Source of the DNA: Dendrocalamus latiflorus
Lineage: Eukaryota; Streptophyta; Magnoliopsida; Poales; Poaceae
Assembly (NCBI GenBank): GCA_017311315.1
Contig: CM029638.1
Coordinates: 8,180,368 to 8,244,367 of the forward strand
Reading direction: 5' to 3'
Length of the DNA: 64,000 nt
Under the pieces are notes generated by a model that was given only the letters and a program-made list of their open reading frames with translations, made no database searches and had not been told where the DNA came from. Positions within the stretch are counted from its first letter, which is position 1; each line of letters starts with the position of its first letter. This document shows positions 33,740 to 46,219 of this stretch, in pieces. The translations under genes were made by a program, and so were the position numbers.

Positions 33740-34715
33740 AATTGAAGTAATGCGATGAGAAAAATCAAAACGACATATTCATGGATTGGGAAGCAAGGGA
33801 TTGAGCTTGGCTCGATAACTTCTTTAGTTTACTTTTTCTTCTCTAGTGCCTAGTGGTCACCGGCAACGGCGAGGGCTCCAGTCTTTGGGGAGCACGGCAG
33901 TGGCGATGATTTGTGTGTGAGCAGAGCCACATGCCCGAGCTTGACTGCTACGCTAGGGAAAAAGCATGAAGGATTTGACTGATTAGGGAATCTTCGGTGG
34001 AGGTGACCGATCGATTGAGAAAGTGAGGATGGCTTGGGCACTAAGGTTAATAGGCTTGACTTATTACCTGTTTGGTCTAATGAGTAGTCAGGAGTATGAT
34101 AATATATATAATGTATACTTTATTAAAAATATATATATTTGATTTTTACAAAAAAAATTTTAAGGATACAACCACACCCCCATATAGAGTGTGGCTCCGC
34201 CACTGTTGGCTGCACAACAACCCATCATCCACTCGAGCAGGTGCCTCATTTTGTCATGACAAAGACGTTAGATACGACAAGTGTTGTTACAATCCATCTA
34301 AAAGCGTTGGTACCATCCACCTAAGATGTTGGCTTGTTGCCAAGTGATGTGTTTTGCAGTCTGGCTGCAATATGTTATAGGGAGCTGATTTTCTTTTGAG
34401 GATAATGAACTGGCTTGTTAACGCATGTACCTGAAATGTCATTCCTTTCCGGAAATAATACCTTCTTTTTTTACTGAGGAACTACAAATCATAATTTCTG
34501 GTCATCGACATTGTTCATGCTACGGCGAGGAGTTTCTACTTACTATTTGTGGTTTCTAAAGAGTAATAACAATGTGTGTTAGACCATGTAGATGGGTCGT
34601 GAATTTAGTGATGATGAATAATTAACATTTAGGTTACATTGAAATTTGTGTTTATGAAAGTTTCTATCGATGCTCTTTTGTAAAACTGAAATTGCAGAAA
34701 TATTCAGAATAAACG
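33740..34715. other. Intergenic, no supported gene
   Basis: Contains a TA-rich stretch near 34100-34150. Short frames on both strands carry no known domain. Confidence 0.35.
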
Positions 34716-34739
34716 GTCTGACCGCCTTGTATTGGGTGG

Positions 34740-35345
34740 TTTGACCAGTAGGCTGACCATGGCAGATCGACCAGGGCAGAACGACTACAGCAGATCAACC
34801 ATGGCAGGTCCAATCGGCAGATTGACCACGGAAGATCGACCAAGGCAGGTCAACCACGATAGGTCTAATCGGCAGATCGATCACGGAAGATTGACCACGA
34901 TAGGTCAACCACGGCAGGTGACCACGGCAGATTGACCATGGTAGGTCGAGCACGGCAAAACGACCGAAGCAGAACAACCACAGCTAGTCGACCATGCCTG
35001 GTCAATGATCATAAGCTACAATTAATCGGTCGTAAGCTACAGTGAACCGGTCGGTAGTCAGAAGCTACAGTAACCGGTTGGTAGTCGTAAGCTACAGTAC
35101 CTGGTCGGTACATAGTAGTCGGTGCTATAGTACTTAGTCGGTACTCAGCGATCGGTAGTCGGTACTACAGTGCTAGGTCAGTGATCAGTAGATGTAGACT
35201 TTGTGATTGGTAGTCGTAGGCTTCACGATCTGTTGTCGTAGACTTTGTGATCGGTAGTTATAGGCTTTGTGATTGGTTGTTGTAGACATCACGATCGGTT
35301 GCCGTAGGCTTCATGGTCGGCACTCTTAGGCTTCGAGTGCTTCAA
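34740..35345. repeat. Two adjacent minisatellites (GACCACGGCAGRTC and GTCGGTAGTCGTAAGCTACAG)
   Basis: From about 34750 to 34985 a 16-18 bp unit (AGATCGACCACGGCAGGTC-like) repeats a dozen or more times with drift. From about 35000 to 35345 the unit changes to roughly 21-24 bp (CCGGTCGGTAGTCGTAAGCT, ACAGTA), later decaying to GTAGACTTTGTGATCGGTAG. The second unit also builds the array at 60.7-61.1 kb. Confidence 0.8.
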
Positions 35346-36760
35346 TTCTTGTAATCTTCTAGCACCTCAAGTACCCGTGTCTATTGGGCTAGCGGTCTGA
35401 TTGGCCTAGGCATGGCGGTCTGACAGATTTTCTGAGTGGTATAAGGTTGATCTTTAGAAAGTGTAGATATTGAGAATGTGGATGATTTGGTTTGTGTTTA
35501 TGGATTGATAAGGGTGTGTTATACATGTCTGGATTGATGTTAGTCAAGTTAGAGAGAACTTGTGCTGGAGAAAAAGGTCTTTCGTCTTTCATGTGTAGGT
35601 TGGGTATAGAGACAGTCATGGTCGGAGACGAGGAGGACCGGGACTAGCAGGGAAAATCTGAGGTCCAGGTGGTCGAGGATATTATGAGGTGGTCGGGCTC
35701 ACGCTGAAGCACATGGAGATCAAAGGTGGATGATGTGCGGAGAAGCCACGGGATGTGCGGTCCTAGAGACTTTGACACGTGATGAGTTGGAAGAAGTTAT
35801 GAAAGGTGTCTATAACTGGAAGGTTTAGAGATTTTGGGAACCCATGTTTGGAAGAGTTTTGGGTTCCTTGACTTTCAGAATCAGTTAGGATTAGGTGTCC
35901 ATGTTGATGAGGACACAGATTAGAGCTCTAGCATATAAAAGGAGGGAAAGGTTAAGTGTTAACTTGGGGGCTTTGAGATGGCTTTTTGGAGATTTTTTTG
36001 CTAGCGTTTTGAGGGGTGCTGTGAGGGCACTTTGTAGCCATAGAACATAGTCATCTAGCAATGCAAATCAACTTTCTATTCAATCCATGGAAGAATCTTG
36101 CATCTGTTCGTAGTCTTTTGCTTCATTTTGTGGAATCGTTTGTTTTCATGATCTATGTGATTTTGATTCGATTCTTTTTAAGGAATAGGTTGCAAAAGGC
36201 CCAAGAATAGATCTTTAAAGTTTCGGGGGAATTCTCTAAGTCGCTGAAGGCTATTGCAATTTTCGGGCTTGACCTAGTTTTTGATTATCTCTTATTGTGA
36301 TCAGGAATTCTTCTAATCTAGTTGATATTTCTTGCAATTTCTTGTTAGAACAAATTCTAGATATCCTTAGCATCGCGTGTATTAAATTGAGGTCAATTGG
36401 AGTTGATTTGTCGAAGTTAGATCGATTATCGTGCTCGTCGATCATGTTGTTTTCAGTCGGTGAATAGTGCTAGAGATCAGATCGCCCGCGCCATTGTGGT
36501 TTGACTGGTCAGAAGATTGGTTTTTCAATTTCTATTGCTATTTTGTTTAGGGTTTGCTTCTTTGGATTCAGCAAATATAATCTTTTGGCTATGGCGTTTT
36601 TCTTCTGGTTTGAGTTTCGCTTTCAGGTTCTAAAAACGAAGGCAATTATTCACCTTCTCTGATTGTGATATTCGATCCTACTATGTATTTTCAAGGTGTG
36701 TGGAGGTTGCATCTTATGACCGCAACTAGAAGTCTGACCCGAGAGCGTAGTATGTTTGTT
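35345..36760 (+). mobile_element. Probable LTR (solo or truncated), with TATA box at about 35931
   Basis: The minisatellites continue into a sequence with CATATAAAAGGAGGGAAAGG (about 35931) and a leader and AT-rich 3' part up to about 36720, an arrangement typical of plant copia LTRs with tandem repeats in U3. No PBS, PPT or coding region is visible, and termini and TSD were not fixed. Confidence 0.45.
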
Positions 36761-36769
36761 GCCTGAATT

Positions 36770-38180
36770 CATATGGGGATGTTGTAGCGGTTATGCATAA
36801 ACATTATATTTATTACTATCTTTTAGCGATTAGTACTGCAATATTTTCGTATAACTATGGTAACATTTCAATTGAGCTATTAAGACATTTCGGTTAAATA
36901 TCTAGAACACAAATATTTTTACAATTAACTTTTTTTTGAGTAAACTGCACTTGTTACTAGATATCTATCTATACTCAGTTTCAGAAAACCACATATTTTG
37001 CAAATCTTTCCCAACCACAAGTTAAAGAAAAATTATTATGGATAATCTTATGACATTATGTTATTCTTGGTTAATTTAATGAGTACTCTCTCTGTTTCAA
37101 AACATAAAGCTTATATTTTTTGCGATCTTCTTTCAAAATATAAGACACACATGTAAATTTAATGATTTTTTCTCTCTCGTTTGCCTTTATTTATCTTCCA
37201 TCTCTTCGCCAATTATAAGTAAGTACATAGACTAACTATTCTCTTTCTTATTCCCAAGTCATTAATAATATGGATATCATGTCATTTCTTCTAATTATTC
37301 TTTTAGTTTCATGACTTACTTAAATTTTCGTGCTTAACCAAAACATGCCTTATTCAGCTTCTAAAAGTTGCATTGTCCGTGATGGGCTAACATGTTTTTT
37401 CTATTTTTAAATTTTTCTAAATTTAGTTACGCTAAGTAAACTACTATTAGTTATAGTGTAATTTTAATCAGTTCAGCTATAAATCAACTTATTTCAGCTT
37501 AACCGAGCGGCACCGTACACACCAGCCCGCCCGCGACAACGCCATACCGCCGTGCCCGCTGCGTCCGCAGGCGCGTGAAGTGACCGTTGCGTTTCCGTAC
37601 CTAGCCGGTCGCCACCGGTACCATTGCAATGCACGGTGATCAGCTTACGCTGCACACCCAGTCACCCTTTCTTATCGACAAATGGTACGTCCTGTTCACC
37701 CTCTTCCAAGAATCTGTTCTGTGCGCATCTTGACGTTGCTCTCTGCTGCACAACGTTCTTCTTGAAATAGTATCCACAAGACCACACCAACATATATTTC
37801 ACATTCATCAAACTTGAAAACTAGAAGAGAAAAAAAGTGAGAGAAACATGGGTGCTCTTGGATATGGATTTATCAAAGCCGAGTTGCCGAACTAAATGTA
37901 CTATTTTTTTTCTGTCTCACTGTAAAGCAGGTTATATGGATCCCAACCCAAACGGCAAGGTTTATTCTCAACGTACATTCATACCTGCTTTTTGACAGCA
38001 TCATATGGTCCTCATCCGCAGACAATAGGGCAGTAGTAGATGTAATTAGTAGTGAGAGTGCCCATAACCCAGAAGAGAACAAGGATCAAAGATGAAAAGT
38101 TTACCCTTTTAATACTCCAACTCTCATCTACAGCCGCTACAAAGAGCATGGATGGATAGAAAGGGCCTCGACTTCAATTA
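36770..38180. other. Intergenic, AT-rich; one Stowaway-like end
   Basis: TACTCTCTCTGTTTCAAAAC near 37083 is a diverged Stowaway-type end without a visible partner. No gene was supported. Confidence 0.35.
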
Positions 38181-38814
38181 CTACTTGCGGCGGGGCACAC
38201 CACGGTGACCATGCCGGCCGGCCGGCCTTCCGCGCGCCTCCCAACGCGAGGTTTTAAGCTGCTCGGCATGTGCGTGCAGTGCAGCGCAATGCATGGGCCG
38301 CTTCAGGCCCTCACCAAGAGCGCGCGGGCGCGGCAAGCATGCCGGCCGGCGTGCGAATGTACGTAAATTATTGGATCGTTCCAGTTGTTTAAGGTTCCCG
38401 CATTAGTTTATTACTGTAACCAAATAATAGAATTCCTTAAGCGTGGGAGGATTGAAGCTCTCCCAGGCCATCCACGCCTTGTGTTTTGCAGAAAGGCCTT
38501 CCGGGTTTGTCGGAATCACGCCAACACCCCGCCTGGCAGCCGGCCTCGGAGCGCCGGGCGTGCTTTTTTAGCAAAAGGCCTCTCGGTCTTTCTTGCAATC
38601 CCATCCGAGCCCTACGAAATGCTGCTTGTCCGATCATGCCACCGGGCAGATCTATCTGTCAACCTACGCGTCGCACGGGCCATGCCCTAGCCCACCCCCG
38701 TCCCCCTCACAGAGCCACTGCCTTAGTGCTTTTCCTTCGCCCGCGTCCTCGCCCGTTCCCTTTGTCTCCTCCCCTTCGACCTCGCCATCGTCGCTCGGCT
38801 ATGCTCCAGCTCCT

Positions 38815-39545
38815 AAAGCCGCCTGGCCCTCCTGTGCCTCCGGCCTCCTGCTTCCACCTGCGCTCGGCCTCCGGTGCACCTATCGCTCTACTATCGACAC
38901 CAGCATGCTCGGCCCACCCGACCTGCTCGCTTCCCCCATGCCTCCGGCTGTCTCCCCAACCCGGCAGCCTCTCTAGCACCTCCGACCTCCTGACACCGGC
39001 CGACGACGCCTAGCCTGCCTCTAGCTTCCCCTCTGATTTCCCCCACTTGGCCCCGGTCGGGTCCATGGCCGCCTCCTTCCCTCCTAGGAAAAAAGGGTTT
39101 CCCGTCTTCCTCCCCTTTCTCTTCCCTCTCTAATCCTACTTCTCCTCTCTGTTACTTCCCTCAATTAATTGATTTGCATGGCTTTAGCTTTATGATTCAT
39201 GTGCCTCCAGCCTCTTGCTTCCGCCTGCGCTCGGCCTCCAGTGCGCATGTGCCTTGCCGCTCAACTACCCGCGCCAGGCTGCTCAGCCCGCTTGACCTGT
39301 TCACCTCCCCCGCACCTCTGGCCGGCTCCCCAGCACGACCACCTCTCCAGCGCCTCTGGCCTCCTGATGCCAGCCAATGGCGCCCAGCCCACCTCCTCCT
39401 AATGCCGGCCGACGGCGCCTAGCCCGCCTCTAGCTTCCCCTCTGATTTCCCCCAGTCAGCCCGGTCGGGTCCATGGCCGTCTCCTTTCTTCCCTGACAAA
39501 AATGGGTACTTCTCCTCTCTGTTACCTCCCTGAATTAATTGAATT
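38815..39545. repeat. Direct duplication of about 350 bp in C-rich DNA
   Basis: The block from about 38835 (CCTCCGGCCTCCTGCTTCCA) to about 39175 and the block from about 39205 (CCTCCAGCCTCTTGCTTCCG) to about 39540 match along their length. They share TAGCTTCCCCTCTGATTTCC, CGGTCGGGTCCATGGCCG and TACTTCTCCTCTCTGTTACY, with substitutions and small indels. Open frames cross the block but are not conserved between the copies. Confidence 0.75.
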
Positions 39546-40281
39546 TAGTTTTATCATTTAAATCACTTTTCAATTTGAGGACGTGAGGGTGGTGCTACTA
39601 TGCCTGCTACGACAGGGCTCAAAATCATTCCATGCATCGAGGGAGTATGGGATGATTGTCAGGTGCGCGTACTGTGCCCGTCACCACAACGGCTTGCCCC
39701 TCAGTATACTTTCGCTTGCCTAGCTCTTACAGTTCTAGGCTCCAGTTTGTTGAATGGTGATACTCTAGGTGATTTGGTGGATGATGTGCTATACAATGCT
39801 CACTGATGGTTGCTATGAGGTTCTTGGGAATACTATGTTAGATGTACTTAAGTGAATAATAGTGCTATCTATGTGATCTTAGAAAGCAACAAAACCACTT
39901 AGAAATGCTTGCGTTGCCTACCTTGGTATGCTGCCTATTGGATTGATTAGTGGTAGGGATAGAGAAATTTTGTATTTTTAAATAAAAAAAGGTTGTTTAA
40001 AAAATCTGCATTAATTAAGGACATGCTGTGGATGGGTACCTCGGCAGGTGACTCGACAGGGTAGATCCATAGAGAAAACTAAATTTGTAAAAAAAAATGT
40101 CCAGATCAATGTTTTTTTAAAAATGTAACGGTGACATTTCAGTGAACAGTTCGTGAACTAAAATTGTAACGGTGACATTTCAGTGAACAGTCGTGAACTG
40201 AAGGCCCCTGTAAATTGCCGGCCACTCAGCGAAGTCTTTAAAATCTCTCTTCTGCGCAAATTAATGTTAAAGCAGAATTAG

Positions 40282-40623
40282 AGCAAGTTTAATAAGGCTG
40301 ACTGTGCTAGCTATAAGAGAATCCATGTCAGCATAGTCCTATGTGGAGGGGAGATAAAAGGAGAGAGAGAGCCAAGCCAGCTCCCATGCAAGAGTCAGGC
40401 TATAGCACAGGAAAAGAGGTGTTATCCATGCATGTACCAATAGAACTAACTGCTATACCCATACATGTATTAAATTATCAATACCCATGTATGTATTAAA
40501 TGATTGAGAGCTCTTGTGGAGACAACTTATAGCCAGCTTATTGTATGAGTTAGCTGCATCATTATCTTTTGATGACATGGAAATGTATTGGAGGTAGCAG
40601 CTATCTATACTATTAAACTTGCT
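40282..40623. mobile_element. MITE of about 340 bp upstream of the pectinesterase gene
   Basis: Left end AGCAAGTTTAATAAGGCTG; right end, reverse complemented, AGCAAGTTTAATAGTATAG. AGCAAGTTTAATA ends are common in rice MITEs. The interior has no coding potential. It lies about 160 bp upstream of the PME TATA box. Confidence 0.65.
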
Positions 40624-40779
40624 AGCAGCCTAGCAGGTGAAAGTTAGCGAAAGCATGACCGTTGGCGTCCGACCAGGACAGAAAATTACAAACCAGGTTG
40701 CTGCATGCAAGCCAGCACTTGGAGCGTTTCCGACTCCCTCCATTATTTGCTCCTCCACTCTCATTCTCTCACCTCAGGT

Positions 40780-40789
40780 CTATATATTC
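40780..40789 (+). promoter_or_regulatory. TATA box of the pectinesterase gene
   Basis: CTATATATTC lies about 240 bp upstream of the ATG and follows CT-rich sequence (Y-patch-like). The leader between them has stop codons in all frames. Confidence 0.6.
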
Positions 40790-41024
40790 CGAGACCTCTC
40801 GGGTCTCGGCCGTGCAGCTGGCTAGTTATGCTCTCAGTTTCTCACCATATATTCTGCATGCATGTGAAGAGAGAGAGAAGAGTGAAAGCTAGAGACCTAG
40901 AGTGACAAGACACAAAGAGCTGAGTACACAGATACTAAAGAACCTTACCACTCAGCTCACACAAACATTGTCACACACGCGCACTGAATCCTCGCTTTAG
41001 AGTGATAATTGATACAGGGTTACG

Positions 41025-42868
41025 ATGGCTCGTGCGCTCTTGTTGGTGTTGGCGGCTACGCTTGCGAGCCTCCTGCCGCTGTTCGCGTGCCAGGCGACGT
41101 GCGAGTACACGAGGCACGTCCACCGCCGGTATAGGCACCCGGTGGGCGTGCGGAGGATGGTGGTGGACGCGCGCGGCGCCGGTGACTTCCTCTCCATCCA
41201 GCAGGCCGTCGACTCCGTGCCGGAGAACAACACCGTGCGCGTCATCATACAGATCAACGCCGGCTCCTACATGTAAGCTTAGCCAGCAGCTAGCTCCAGT
41301 AAACACATCAAGATGGCATATGTGTGATATGTCCATGTGTGCGCGCGCTGAGTTATTTGCCTTTACTGACTAGTTTTCTCCGGGTGCGTGTATGTATATA
41401 TGCAGAGAGAAGGTGGTGGTGCCGGCGTCGAAGCCTTACATCACGTTCGAGGGCGCCGGGCGCGACGTGACGGTGGTGGAGTGGCACGACCGGGCGAGCG
41501 ACCGCGGCCCCGACGGCCAGAAGCTCCGCACCTACAACACCGCCTCAGTAACCGTTCTCGCTAACTATTTCACCGCTAAAAACATCAGCTTCAAGGTGAG
41601 CAGCGGTCATTACTCATTAGCCAGTCTGCCCAGTGGTCCATTCATGAACGCACGCAACACAAGTACGCGAGTCACAAGACACACATATAGGGAAAGAGAT
41701 GCGGTTTCTGCACCAGGCGCCCGTGGTGCATGCAGCATTACAGGCAGCGAAGTGCAGGTGCAGAGGCAGACAAAGTGACAAAACTTCAGGGTCACGAGTG
41801 TACAGCTTGCAAATGCTACCGTCTCTGTGTATCCTTGTTCCTTTGAGAATTTGAATCCGTTTAATTATACAAGATGTTGCCTATGCATTTGAGTTTGCTT
41901 GGAGCAGGGCAGGGCAGGTGGCTTCTTTTTGTCTACTGCGAGAGGCTGGAGCCTGAAACGAGCAATGCATCTCTCTCTTCTATTTCGCTTTTGAGGTTGG
42001 TATAATTTGCAACTGACTGACGTTGGGTTCCTCCTATGGCTTGACAGAACACGGCTCCGGCACCGATGCCTGGCATGCAAGGGTGGCAGGCGGTGGCATT
42101 CCGCATCTCCGGCGACAAGGCCTTCTTCTTCGGCTGCGGGTTCTACGGCGCGCAGGACACGCTCTGCGACGACGCCGGCCGCCACTACTTCCGCGACTGC
42201 TACATCGAGGGCTCAATCGACTTCATCTTCGGCAACGGCCGCTCCCTGTACAAGGTATTACGACGTGCTTACAGCCCTACACATGTGCATGCCACGCACA
42301 TGCATATACGAGCTTAATTATGCCATACTGACGGCGAGAGGGACGAAAAATCCTGAAAACGCGCGCGCGCAGGACTGCGAGCTGCACTCGACGTCGCAGC
42401 GGTTCGGCTCGGTGGCGGCGCAGGGGCGGCACGGGCCGTGCGAGCGCACGGGCTTCGCGTTCGTCAAGTGCCGGGTAACCGGCACGGGGAGGCTTTACGT
42501 CGGGCGCGCCATGGGGCAGTACTCGCGGATCGTGTACGCCTACACCTACTTCGACAGCGTCATCGCGCCCGGCGGCTGGGACGACTGGGACCACACGAGC
42601 AACAAGAGCATGTAATATTCCAATTCAGGCTCAGTAATCGCAGCGTAAGCTGAGCAAAACTTAACCTGCCAGTTTCCCGGCTAACGCTTGCGGTTGTTGC
42701 CTCTCGGCGTGCAGGACGGCGTTCTTCGGCATGTACAGGAACTGGGGCCCCGGCGCCGACGCCGTGCACGGCGTGCCGTGGGCGCGGGAGCTCGACTACT
42801 TCGCCGCCCGCCCGTTCCTCGACAAGAGCTTTGTCAACGGATACCACTGGCTAACACCAGATGTCTAA
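41025..42868 (+). CDS. Pectin methylesterase (pectinesterase), CE8, no PMEI domain, 5 exons
   Basis: Exons 41025-41272, 41406-41595, 42048-42254, 42373-42611 and 42715-42868 join in phase to 345 codons plus TAA. A signal peptide (MARALLLVLAATLASLLPLF) sends it to the wall, where the family removes methyl esters from homogalacturonan. Core motifs: GDFLSIQQAVDSVPENN, GWQAVAFRISGDKA, GFYGAQDTLCDDAGRHYF (catalytic Gln/Asp), GSIDFIFGNG (second Asp) and YVGRAMGQYSRIVYAYTYFD (substrate Arg). GRAMG replaces the commoner GRPWG; from memory this is usual in the PME15/PME53-like clade. Without a PMEI pro-region it is a single-domain PME. Exons 1, 3 and 4 are very GC-rich, as in many grass genes. It appears intact. 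Confidence 0.94.
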
Positions 42869-42869
42869 A

Positions 42870-44600
42870 ACAGTTTTCGACATCACAGATTACACAAGAC
42901 AAGATTCATTCATACAGCACAAGCACAGAATACAACAGGTAGAATGGAGTAGATTCATTTCGTCGGTTCCAACTTCCGATGGCAGTTACTAGCTATTAGT
43001 AGAAGCACAGTTGTGTACCAGATCTGTAGTGTTAAAAAAACTTGTTCATTAACCAATGTAAACTAAACAGCGAGTATTGAATTCATTATACGTCTATATG
43101 TGAGGCTTCACAGAGGATGAAATCATCAAAACTCTGTCGACGGTAGATTATACATGTTAACACCATTTCTTTTAGAGTAAAGGATTGGTATGAACGGAGA
43201 ATGCCCATCACTAGAGGTGGCAGTTGGGCCGTGCCGGCTCGGCCCGGACAATTTGTCGTGCCATGCTGGCCTATCTCACCTCCAGCTAGATCCAAACACA
43301 GTCCCAAGCCTACCATGCCATGCTGGCCCTAGTTCAGCCCTAAATAACTATAGATGACGGAGGTGGCGGCGATAATGGTGATGGTGGCCACCAACATCAT
43401 TGCTATATATGTTGTAAGATCACCAACACCCTCTGGATATTGTTCTGGTTATGCATTACCCCATCACCATCAGTTTATCATGTATAGATTGCTGCTCTAG
43501 TGTTCATTCCCTTTTTCTTTTCGTATTTAGTTTAGAGCTTATTCTTGATTGATTCATTTTGCTAAGCGGTGAGTTGGAGAGGAGGATGATGGGTTCAGGA
43601 GGGGAGCTCAGAGCCAAGGATTTGAGAGGGGAGCTCGGATTCATGGATTCACGCGGGGAGCTCCGAGCCATGTATTTTGGCTCTACCATAAGTGTTTGTA
43701 CGAATGAACCGAATGTCGATAAGCTACTTTGAAAAGCTATTCCGATATGTCGTTTCGAAATAGTGACAAAGAAGCTGTCCTGTTTATTTGTGTCAGAGAA
43801 TCTATAATCCATGATCTAAAAGAATGCTTATCTACAGTGAGCGAGGACTCGGGAATTGGGTGTCATTGCTGTCATTACATGTAGAGCCCTCCCGTTTCTC
43901 ATGTTGGAGTGATCACCTTTCCATGGTCGTCACTCATAAGTCACTATTTTTTAAGAGCACTAGAAGTAGAACTACCATTGTCTTCTTTTCTTCCTTCCTT
44001 TTCTCTTCCTCTAACAATAAGCTCTATTTAAAAAAAAATAAGAGAGAAACTCACATGCGATGGCCCAAATCTCCCGTAGCAATGGCAGAGTGGCAAGGTT
44101 GAATAAGGGTACCATCTCTATGGACAAGAAGCTCTATGGAGATGGTGTAAGATAGGTAAAACCTACATGTCATAAACTTGTAGTAATCGAAGCAAGAGGT
44201 ATTGAAATTGGAGTTTAGGGAGGAAGAACTCAGAAGGGCATATACAGGGAAATTTTATACTTCACTACTTAAATACGTGTAGCCTCTATCCTCACTTACA
44301 GCAGGGTCCCATGCTATAGTTGGGGCCTCTGCTAATTGCTATATAAGTCACAAGTTGCCATGCCAGGCAACAGCACAGCACTGTACTCCCCTTCCGCGAG
44401 CGAAGCAACCCAACCGAAGAGTCAAGCATATCTTCGAATTCATTCGAGATCACATTCGCATCGCCGCTTTGCCTCAATCTATCCCTCCTTGACTGAATCC
44501 TCCTGCCCCTGCAAATCCTCTACGATTGATGAGTATTCTTCTCCCCATTCCTTGGAGTGATTCAGTGGATGCGAGGGAGCTCGGGCATGAGCCTTCTCTA
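42870..44600. other. Intergenic; possible relic promoter near 44340
   Basis: No gene was supported. GGCTCGGCCCGG-type sequence near 43235 recalls a transposon end. CTATATAAGTC at 44339 followed by a C/T-rich stretch and a 74-codon frame (44336-44560) looks promoter-like, but the frame has no known relatives that I recognise and stops just before the hAT element. Confidence 0.3.
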
Positions 44601-44608
44601 TGTCTCAG

Positions 44609-45510
44609 TAGGGCTGTAAAAAAAGCTCGAGGCTCGTGAGCTACTCGAGCTTGGCTCGCTCTAGACTCGATTCGAGTTTGGCTCGAGCTCCAAACGAGCC
44701 GAATTCGAGCTTCATCCTAAGCTCGCGAGCTTTAACGAGCCGAGCCCGAATAGCTCGCGAGCTTAGGATTTTTACCCCCCACCCCTCCCGCCTCTCCTCT
44801 CAAATTCACCCACCCGCACCCAGGCGGCCAGGCCCCAGCGGCCACGCGGCACACGCGGCGCGCCCACGCCCCCAGGCGTTGGCCTCCTCTTCCCTACCCG
44901 CCGCGGGCCTCCGCTTGCCCAGTGCCCCCCCCCCCCCCCGCCGCCACCCCTCCTGCGCCCCGCCCCGCCCCTCCTCGCCGGCCCCCGCGGCCCCGCCGCC
45001 GGCCGCCTCGTCCCCCTCGTCGCCTCCCTCATCTCTCCCGCCGCTACCCCTCCTCGCCCCCCCCCCCCCCCCCGCCGCCGTCGCCCCGTCCCCCTCCTCT
45101 CCCCCCGTTCCCCACCTCGTCTCCCGCCCCGCCGCCGCCCCCCCCGTCCCCTTCCTCTCCCCTTCCTCTCCTCCCCCGGCGCCCCTCCTCAAGTCCTCCC
45201 CCGCCGGCGCCGCCCCTCCTCGACCGGGATCCGACCACGCAGCCGGCGCCTCTCCTCCCCCGGCGCCCCTCCTCAAGTCCTCCCCCGCCGGCCCCGCCCC
45301 TCCTCGACCGGGATCCGACCACGCAGAGCGGCAGAGGTACGCACCGAGCCTTACACGAGCCGAGCTCGGGCGAGCTCGAGTTTTGTCCGAGCCGAGCTCG
45401 AGCCCAGTTTAAAGTTCGATGTTGATCTTAGGCTCGCTCGAGCTCGAGTTTCTACCGAGCTCGAGCTTGCTAGGTCAAGCTCGCTCGAGCTCGGCTCGTT
45501 TACAGCCCTA
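44609..45510. mobile_element. Non-autonomous hAT element, 902 bp, perfect 8-bp TSD
   Basis: TGTCTCAG is repeated exactly at 44601-44608 and 45511-45518. The element starts TAGGGCTGTAAA and ends TTTACAGCCCTA. The subterminal regions (about 130-160 bp on each side) are crowded with GCTCGAGC/GAGCTCGG palindromic motifs. The 560-bp centre (about 44775-45335) is extremely C-rich and holds a tandem duplication. No transposase is present. Confidence 0.9.
45170..45330. repeat. Tandem duplication of about 80 bp inside the hAT element
   Basis: Two copies of a unit containing CCGGCGCCCCTCCTCAAGTC and CTCGACCGGGATCCGACCAC follow each other, with CGCAGCCGGCGCC at the joint. The proline-rich open frames across it are a result of C-richness. 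Confidence 0.75.
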
Positions 45511-45518
45511 TGTCTCAG

Positions 45519-46219
45519 ACTCCACCTTGCATGTAGACTCTAACTATTACATGTAACTAACAACTCCAACTAACACACGATTTGCACAAAGGAAAGTAAC
45601 ATTGCGCGACCTTTGGGGGTTGGATGGGGATGGAGGCTGGTAAATTCATCTAGCGAGATTGTCACTATCTCGTCATCGCCACCATCGCAGGAGGAGGAAG
45701 AGGTGGATGAGGCCATGGAGGTGGTGGTGACTGGTGCCTCAAAGTTGCAACCTATCTAGGGATTTGGGGGTTTGGAATTCTGTATTTCGTTTTCACAACA
45801 GGAGAGAGGACCCAACTAGTATCTATTGACCTAGCCGGCAGTTTGGTCGTCAGGCACCGGTTAGACCACCCTTGGCAGCTGGTTTGATCGTCTGAGCACC
45901 AATTTTCTCAAAATTTTTACTTCTTGATTTATTGGCTTTTGTGTTGGCTTTTCATCGTACTTAAGAAAATTAAAAATACTATTTATCTCCTCTGTTACTA
46001 TGCTGGTTCTACAAAACATTTGACTTAGAGAACATTTTGAGCGCAAATTTTTAAGGACTGCATTTGTTGCAAAGATATCACATCGTTTTCAACCCCTTGG
46101 AAAAGATATATACCGGGATGGTTCCTACAGTTGGCAAAATCAATACGGGTTGGGTGGCTAACTCCAACTACATAGGCCACGCTGGCACCCGGCCGCGCCG
46201 ACCAGTCCACTCCGCCGCG
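45519..46219. other. Intergenic; upstream region of thioesterase copy 1
   Basis: From about 46010 to 46105 (TTTGACTTAGAGAACATTTT ... GATATCACATCGTTTTCAAC) the sequence matches DNA downstream of the same gene that is split by a MULE and a LINE. A stop-free stretch near 45640-45755 (reads SSSEIVTISSSPPSQEEEE) is unassigned. Confidence 0.5.

Noticed and set aside
33501..33768. Minus-strand frames of 77 and 71 codons at 33501-33734 and 33553-33768
   Set aside because: They overlap the ATP synthase subunit g fragment in other frames and show no domain; the 45-codon frame is the one with family similarity.
38385..39013. Open frames of 101-175 codons in the C-rich region
   Set aside because: They overlap on both strands, are not conserved between the two duplicated blocks, and show no domain.
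42007..42615. 202-codon frame across PME exons 3-4
   Set aside because: It is a shadow of the pectinesterase exons in another frame and crosses the intron.
44636..45425. 258- and 167-codon proline-rich frames and minus-strand Gly-rich frames
   Set aside because: They lie entirely within the C-rich cargo of a hAT element and are open in every frame because stops are rare there.
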